Assembly: GCA_050246475.1 (NCBI GenBank)
Contig: JBFWVZ010000018.1
Location: forward strand, 1-20,508
Length of the DNA: 20,508 bases
Direction: 5' to 3'
Source: CADEEL01 sp050246475
Lineage (GTDB): Bacteria; Pseudomonadota; Alphaproteobacteria; Caulobacterales; Aquidulcibacteraceae
Part shown: piece after piece, positions 20,434 to 20,508 of the stretch
Numbering within the stretch: position 1 is the stretch's first letter
Layout: each line of letters starts with the position of its first letter
Program-made: the position numbers and the translations under genes
The notes under the pieces: model-generated
Told to the model about the DNA's origin: nothing
The model's input: the letters and a program-made list of their open reading frames with translations, nothing else
Database searches by the model: none

Positions 20434-20508
20434 TTAGTCGAGGATCTTGGCCACGACGCCGGAGCCGACGGTGCGGCCGCCTTCACGGATGGCGAAGCGG
20501 AGCTTCTC
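20434..20508 (-). CDS. tuf: Elongation factor Tu (C-terminal fragment)
   Basis: The last 24 codons of EF-Tu, cut by the window edge. EF-Tu delivers aminoacyl-tRNA to the ribosome. The visible end reads EKLRFAIREGGRTVGSGVVA followed by KILD and TAA, the highly conserved C-terminus of domain 3. A strong terminator follows. Alphaproteobacteria often carry two tuf copies; this would be the one near tRNA-Trp/secE/nusG. Confidence 0.95.
   Translation of the reverse strand, partial: EKLRFAIREGGRTVGSGVVAKILD

Noticed and set aside
1..20508. CRISPR arrays, rRNA genes, riboswitches
   Set aside because: No regularly spaced repeats, rRNA blocks or recognisable riboswitch cores were seen on either strand.

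Overview
The window is GC-rich, densely packed, and reads as an ordinary chromosomal segment of an alphaproteobacterium. A Caulobacterales/Hyphomonadaceae-like relative is my best guess, inferred from the gyrA-coaD-cyclophilin-cyclophilin-queA-tgt order and the protein sequences rather than from any search. No integrase, transposase, phage gene, CRISPR array or rRNA is visible. Both ends cut through housekeeping genes: tgt at the left and tuf at the right.

Left block (1-6024, all minus strand, read right to left): gyrA, coaD, a periplasmic cyclophilin, a cytoplasmic cyclophilin, queA, tgt. The last two are the successive tRNA-queuosine enzymes and overlap by 4 nt. GyrA has Met where the second major quinolone-resistance position normally carries an acidic residue. 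Divergent from gyrA are a lipoprotein Cu,Zn superoxide dismutase, with Glu in place of its third zinc histidine, and a Tat-type exported kelch protein (6132-7742, plus strand).

Middle block (7733-11833, minus strand): a tightly overlapping trio (SDR/DoxX fusion, DUF2269 membrane protein, EamA transporter), a cupin with strongly basic tails, then rplA and rplK. rplK has a recognisable promoter and a structured leader. A 13-bp perfect hairpin closes the rplK-rplA unit, and rplJ does not follow.

Accessory block (12500-18093): this lies between rplK and nusG, which are normally adjacent. It holds a small lipoprotein, a 63-aa unknown protein, a GST, a six-cysteine secreted protein, a complete sulfide/persulfide module and a 367-aa protein I do not recognise. 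The module is a BigR/SqrR-type ArsR repressor with the two sensor cysteines, a rhodanese-DUF2892 membrane protein and a TauE/SafE exporter, in a 4-nt-overlapping operon divergent from an ETHE1/Blh-type persulfide dioxygenase. The AT-rich intergenic region carries overlapping divergent promoters. Inferred logic: persulfide modifies the repressor; the dioxygenase oxidises persulfide to sulfite; the rhodanese moves sulfane sulfur; the TauE-type protein exports the sulfur product.

Right block (18161-20508, minus strand): tuf (partial, with a textbook terminator), a secreted GIN-domain protein, tRNA-Trp(CCA), secE, nusG. The usual tuf/tRNA-Trp/secE/nusG/rplK/rplA series is therefore present in order but broken at two places by accessory genes. 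Several convergent gene pairs have no intergenic space at all. No gene-free stretch exceeds 300 bp.
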